Made by a program: the position numbers and the translations under genes
The notes under the pieces: model-generated
Seen by the model: the letters and a program-made list of their open reading frames with translations, nothing else
Database searches by the model: none
What the model was told of the DNA's origin: nothing
Shown here: positions 6,942 to 8,424 of the stretch, piece by piece
Numbering within the stretch: the first letter of the stretch is position 1
Layout: every line of letters starts with the position of its first letter
Assembly: GCA_030044045.1 (NCBI GenBank)
Contig: JASHWO010000021.1
Coordinates: 1 to 8,424, forward strand
Length of the DNA stretch: 8,424 nt
Direction: 5' to 3'
Source of the DNA: Acidimicrobiales bacterium
GTDB taxonomy: Bacteria > Actinomycetota > Acidimicrobiia > Acidimicrobiales > RAAP-2

Positions 6942-7361
6942 ATGGCAGCAGCAGGGGGTGTGTCGGAGCCGCCGGAAGGGCGCCCCGGGAGCGGCCACCC
7001 CGGCGGGCGGCCGGCGGCGGGCGGCCACCGGCAGCGCTACGGCGCCGCTGGCGAAGCCCTGGCTGCCGCCTGGTACGAGGCGGCCGGCTACGTGGTGCTG
7101 GACCGGAACTGGCGCTGCCCCGAGGGTGAGCTCGACCTGGTGTGCCGGCGAGGCCCGACCCTGGTGGTCTGCGAAGTGAAGGCCCGTCGCTCGGCCGCCT
7201 TCGGCACGCCGGCCGAGGCCGTGGGCCGGGACAAGCAGCGCCGGGTCCGCCGGCTGGCGGCTCGCTGGCTGCGTGAGCACGGGATCCGCTGCTGGGAGGT
7301 CCGGTTCGACGTGGCGGCGGTGACCGGCGACCGGCTCGAGATCCTGCAGGACGCCTTCTGA
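6942..7361 (+). CDS. yraN: YraN / UPF0102 family nuclease-fold protein
   Basis: UPF0102 proteins have a restriction-endonuclease-like (PD-(D/E)XK-type) fold, and their cellular role is poorly defined. With ATG 6942 the product is 139 aa. The core is RYGAAGEALAAAWYEAAGY (32-50), VVLDRNWRCPEGELDLVCRR (51-70), TLVVCEVKARR (73-83) and GTPAEAVGRDKQRRVRRLA (88-106). Glu63 and Asp65 of GELDLV, with Glu78 and Lys80 of CEVK, occupy the places of the predicted metal-binding/catalytic residues. The first ~30 residues are Gly/Pro-rich and not conserved. The start is uncertain: no clear ribosome binding site precedes 6942, GTG 6960 is also in frame, and the frame stays open to GTG 6852. Its position after DUF2469 matches actinobacterial gene order. 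Confidence 0.9.
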   Translation: MAAAGGVSEPPEGRPGSGHPGGRPAAGGHRQRYGAAGEALAAAWYEAAGYVVLDRNWRCPEGELDLVCRRGPTLVVCEVKARRSAAFGTPAEAVGRDKQRRVRRLAARWLREHGIRCWEVRFDVAAVTGDRLEILQDAF

Positions 7362-7362
7362 C

Positions 7363-7393
7363 GGCCCGCCGCCCGGGCCCGGGCCGGGCGGGC
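7363..7393 (+). terminator. GC-only stem-loop after yraN, candidate operon end
   Basis: GCCCGCC (7364-7370) pairs with GGCGGGC (7387-7393) around the internal palindrome CCCGGGCCCGGG (7372-7383). It starts two bases after the yraN stop. A stable hairpin without a U-tract is typical of high-GC terminators, but termination here is inferred from position. Confidence 0.45.
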
Positions 7394-7415
7394 GCCGCTC
7401 ACCGGCCGGACGACT

Positions 7416-7520
7416 GCGAGGCCAGCCGATCGGCGGGCGCCGGTGGCGCCGGATCTCGGGTTCGCATCCCAGGCAGATCCGTATGCCGCGAGGCCAGCCG
7501 ATCGGCGGCGCCGGTGGTGC
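7416..7520 (+). repeat. Duplicated ~34-nt element beside the low-GC island
   Basis: A 21-bp sequence, GCGAGGCCAGCCGATCGGCGG less or more its flanks, is identical at 7416-7436 and 7488-7508. After a 1-nt indel the similarity continues through CGCCGGTGG in both copies. The copies are 72 nt apart, and each contains the 10-bp palindrome GCCGATCGGC. They lie between yraN and the end of the compositionally foreign minus-strand gene. Confidence 0.75.
7451..7480 (+). other. Hairpin with T-arm-like loop between the repeat copies
   Basis: GGATCT (7451-7456) pairs with AGATCC (7475-7480). Inside it GGG and CCC flank the loop TTCGCAT, resembling a tRNA T-loop (TTCRANY). No acceptor, D-arm or anticodon arm can be found around it, so it is recorded as a hairpin, not a tRNA. 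Confidence 0.4.
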
Positions 7521-7540
7521 GGCAGGTCGATGGCACCCGG

Positions 7541-7556
7541 CGCGGACGTTTCCGCG
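7541..7556. terminator. Hairpin between convergent genes
   Basis: CGCGGA (7541-7546) and TCCGCG (7551-7556) form a 6-bp stem with a 4-nt loop. It lies 29 nt beyond the end of the minus-strand gene and could terminate transcription from that side. There is no U-tract on either strand. Confidence 0.3.
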
Positions 7557-7584
7557 GAGGCACTGTGCGCGGTGACACACCTGG

Positions 7585-8154
7585 TCATGGAATTTCCTCG
7601 AAACTGTCCGGCGTGAGGCGCCAGAGCTTTGCGGGACCTCGGAGCCCCACTGCGGTATCGGTAATCCTGTCCAAAATCTCCCGAAAAGATTCAACGGTCT
7701 TCTGAGCAGTGCGCCACTTCCCTGCAACCACACGCTCACCAGGACCTATAAAATAGGCGCCCATTTCACTACATTGCTGGCGGCCGTTCATCCCTATGCA
7801 GAGAATATCTGGATGGTCTCCAATCCACCCAGCAATAATAACGCTTAGGTGAGAATTGGGATCAGGGACAGAGCAAGAATTTATTGCCTGAACCTTCTCT
7901 TTCAACACATCATACAAATACTCCCACGATTCAAACCGGCGATGTGCGCACAAAAAACCCTTGAGTTCGTCTCCCCGTTTCGAAGAACCCCGATATCCCC
8001 ACGCCAGTCGCCCGTTCTCGATAGATAGTTTCTCAATTTTGTCTACGGGATACCATTCATAAAAATCTTCAAGAGGAACTACCTTACATGCATAGGAATC
8101 CGCCCCAACGATGAAGCTGTCTTTACTCTCTTTCCAAGCGGCCAGGAAGGTCAT
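7585..8154 (-). CDS. Proteasome beta / HslV-like Ntn hydrolase
   Basis: The 189-aa product reads as a complete threonine-type Ntn hydrolase, the fold of proteasome beta subunits and HslV. It begins MTFLAAWK, so removal of Met would expose Thr2 as the nucleophile. Asp19 (FIVGADSYA) and Lys39 (VDKIEKL) then fall at mature positions 18 and 38, close to the canonical Asp17/Lys33. Further family landmarks are LAWGYRGSSKRGDELKGFL (50-68), LSVIIAGWIGDHPDIL (103-118), YFIGPGERVVAGKW (134-147), a long helix (about 149-166) and the ending VGLRGPAKLWRLTPDSFEEI. The canonical GSG serine is replaced by Pro138. The reading frame continues to 8286, but that extension overlaps the small upstream ORF and does not look like protein. 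No Shine-Dalgarno precedes 8154; the start is 7 nt after the upstream stop, suggesting reinitiation. Third positions are AT-rich, unlike all neighbours, implying acquisition by transfer. The substrate and partner ATPase are unknown, and it may hydrolyse a non-protein amide. Confidence 0.7.
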   Translation of the reverse strand: MTFLAAWKESKDSFIVGADSYACKVVPLEDFYEWYPVDKIEKLSIENGRLAWGYRGSSKRGDELKGFLCAHRRFESWEYLYDVLKEKVQAINSCSVPDPNSHLSVIIAGWIGDHPDILCIGMNGRQQCSEMGAYFIGPGERVVAGKWRTAQKTVESFREILDRITDTAVGLRGPAKLWRLTPDSFEEIP

Positions 8155-8161
8155 CGAACGA

Positions 8162-8293
8162 TCAGTCTTCGTTCTCTGGATTCTCTGGCTGCTTGCTTTG
8201 GAGCAACTTGCGGATGACTTCTTCGGGAGTCTTGCCCTCCTCGTAGAGGGAGACGGGCTCGTCGTAGTCGGGAAGGTCAGGCTCATCGGGCAT
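8162..8293 (-). CDS. Small acidic protein, 43 aa, unrecognised
   Basis: This ORF starts at ATG 8293, ends in TGA at 8162-8164 and is too short for routine ORF calling. The product begins MPDEPDLPDYDEP, has a probable amphipathic helix at LYEEGKTPEEVIRKLLQSKQ (16-35) and ends PENPENED. It has 14 Asp/Glu against 4 Lys/Arg, so it is strongly acidic and probably largely disordered. Its ATG lies 11 nt inside the end of the upstream gene, and its stop is 7 nt before the Ntn hydrolase start, giving a tightly coupled order. A G-run (GGGGG) just upstream may serve as ribosome binding site. It could be an adaptor, inhibitor or substrate of the hydrolase. It lacks the C-terminal Gly-Gly-Gln/Glu of Pup. 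No family is recognised. Confidence 0.55.
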   Translation of the reverse strand: MPDEPDLPDYDEPVSLYEEGKTPEEVIRKLLQSKQPENPENED

Positions 8294-8423
8294 TGACCCC
8301 CATGTTAGGACCGCGCAGGTCGTCGTAGGTCAGGCGGCGGCCGGTGGTGCGACTGACCAGGCTGGCGAACCGGTCGGTGTCCGAGGACTTGCAGGTGGTG
8401 GCCCGGAAGTCGAACTCACCCAC
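8283..8423 (-). CDS. C-terminal end of an unrecognised protein, 5'-partial
   Basis: The last 46 codons of a minus-strand frame open to the window edge are visible, ending in TGA at 8283-8285. The fragment reads GEFDFRATTCKSSDTDRF, then ASLVSRTTGRRLTYDDLRGP, and ends NMGVNAR. Its codons are GC-rich like the host operon until the final few residues, unlike the gene two positions downstream. It overlaps the 43-aa ORF by 11 nt, suggesting a co-translated unit. No family is recognised from this fragment; a transposase or a cassette partner cannot be distinguished. Confidence 0.5.
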   Translation of the reverse strand: MGEFDFRATTCKSSDTDRFASLVSRTTGRRLTYDDLRGPNMGVNAR

Positions 8424-8424
8424 G

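Noticed and set aside
5261..6943. Long minus-strand frame (560 codons) opposite trmD, rplS and DUF2469
   Set aside because: It is antisense to three well-recognised genes; long open antisense frames are expected in GC-rich coding DNA, and the translation has no recognisable domains.
7451..7480. Possible tRNA gene or tRNA 3' fragment serving as an attachment site
   Set aside because: Only a T-loop-like heptamer and a short stem are present; the T-stem has a mismatch and the other arms are absent.
7514..7705. Plus-strand 63-codon frame across the GC boundary
   Set aside because: It has no motif, spans the intergenic region and runs antisense to the 3' end of the hydrolase gene.
8155..8286. 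N-terminal extension of the Ntn hydrolase to an ATG at 8286
   Set aside because: The extension is Ser/Thr/Arg-rich and out of frame with the more protein-like 43-aa ORF on the same strand; it would also bury the Thr needed at the N-terminus.
8162..8293. Small acidic ORF as a Pup homologue
   Set aside because: It is small, acidic and next to a proteasome-like enzyme, but ends in Glu-Asp without the Gly-Gly-Gln/Glu C-terminus, and no Pup ligase or depupylase is visible.
8111..8296. Plus-strand 61-codon frame with a hydrophobic stretch resembling a membrane segment
   Set aside because: It is antisense to the small acidic ORF and the start of the hydrolase; the hydrophobicity arises from complementing acidic codons.
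1..8424. CRISPR array or complete insertion sequence
   Set aside because: No regularly spaced repeats, transposase domain or terminal inverted repeats were found; the direct repeats occur only in pairs.

Overview
The window is very GC-rich with strong G/C preference at third codon positions. It carries an SRP / ribosome-maturation / tRNA-modification operon in an actinobacterial order: ffh, then rpsP - KH protein - rimM - trmD - rplS - DUF2469 - yraN. DUF2469 is essentially an actinobacterial family, and ffh appears to be leaderless. A deep actinobacterial lineage such as Acidimicrobiia is a reasonable guess, but this is inference because no rRNA or other taxonomic marker is present.

Layout. 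(1) Positions 2-1687 are the C-terminal part of a GMC-type flavin oxidoreductase whose FAD-binding N-terminus lies left of the window. It has a four-cysteine cluster suggesting an Fe-S centre. (2) 1805-3424 is ffh, the SRP GTPase, with a Gly-rich, Lys-tailed C-terminus. (3) 3558-6355 is a tight translation cluster: rpsP, a KH RNA-binding protein, rimM, trmD and rplS. Two junctions are 4-nt start/stop overlaps (GTGA and ATGA). These genes supply 30S protein S16, a 30S maturation factor, a KH RNA-binding protein, the tRNA m1G37 methyltransferase and 50S protein L19. (4) 6452-6745 is DUF2469 and 6942-7361 is yraN (UPF0102). The lepB and rnhB genes that lie between rplS and DUF2469 in mycobacteria are absent. 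(5) 7362-7584 is a convergent intergenic region with GC-rich hairpins and a duplicated ~34-nt element.

(6) From about 7585 to 8290 base composition drops sharply, and a compact minus-strand cassette appears: the end of an unrecognised gene (edge to 8283), an 11-nt overlapping 43-aa acidic ORF (8293-8162), and 7 nt later a 189-aa protein (8154-7585). The 189-aa protein reads as a complete Ntn hydrolase of the proteasome beta / HslV type. It begins Met-Thr, with Asp and Lys at the spacing expected of the Thr1/Asp17/Lys33 catalytic set. No HslU, Mpa/ARC, Pup or proteasome alpha subunit is visible, and the gene looks horizontally acquired beside a conserved housekeeping operon. This cassette is the most interesting part of the window.

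All identifications come from reading the sequence and recalling family motifs; no database search was run.
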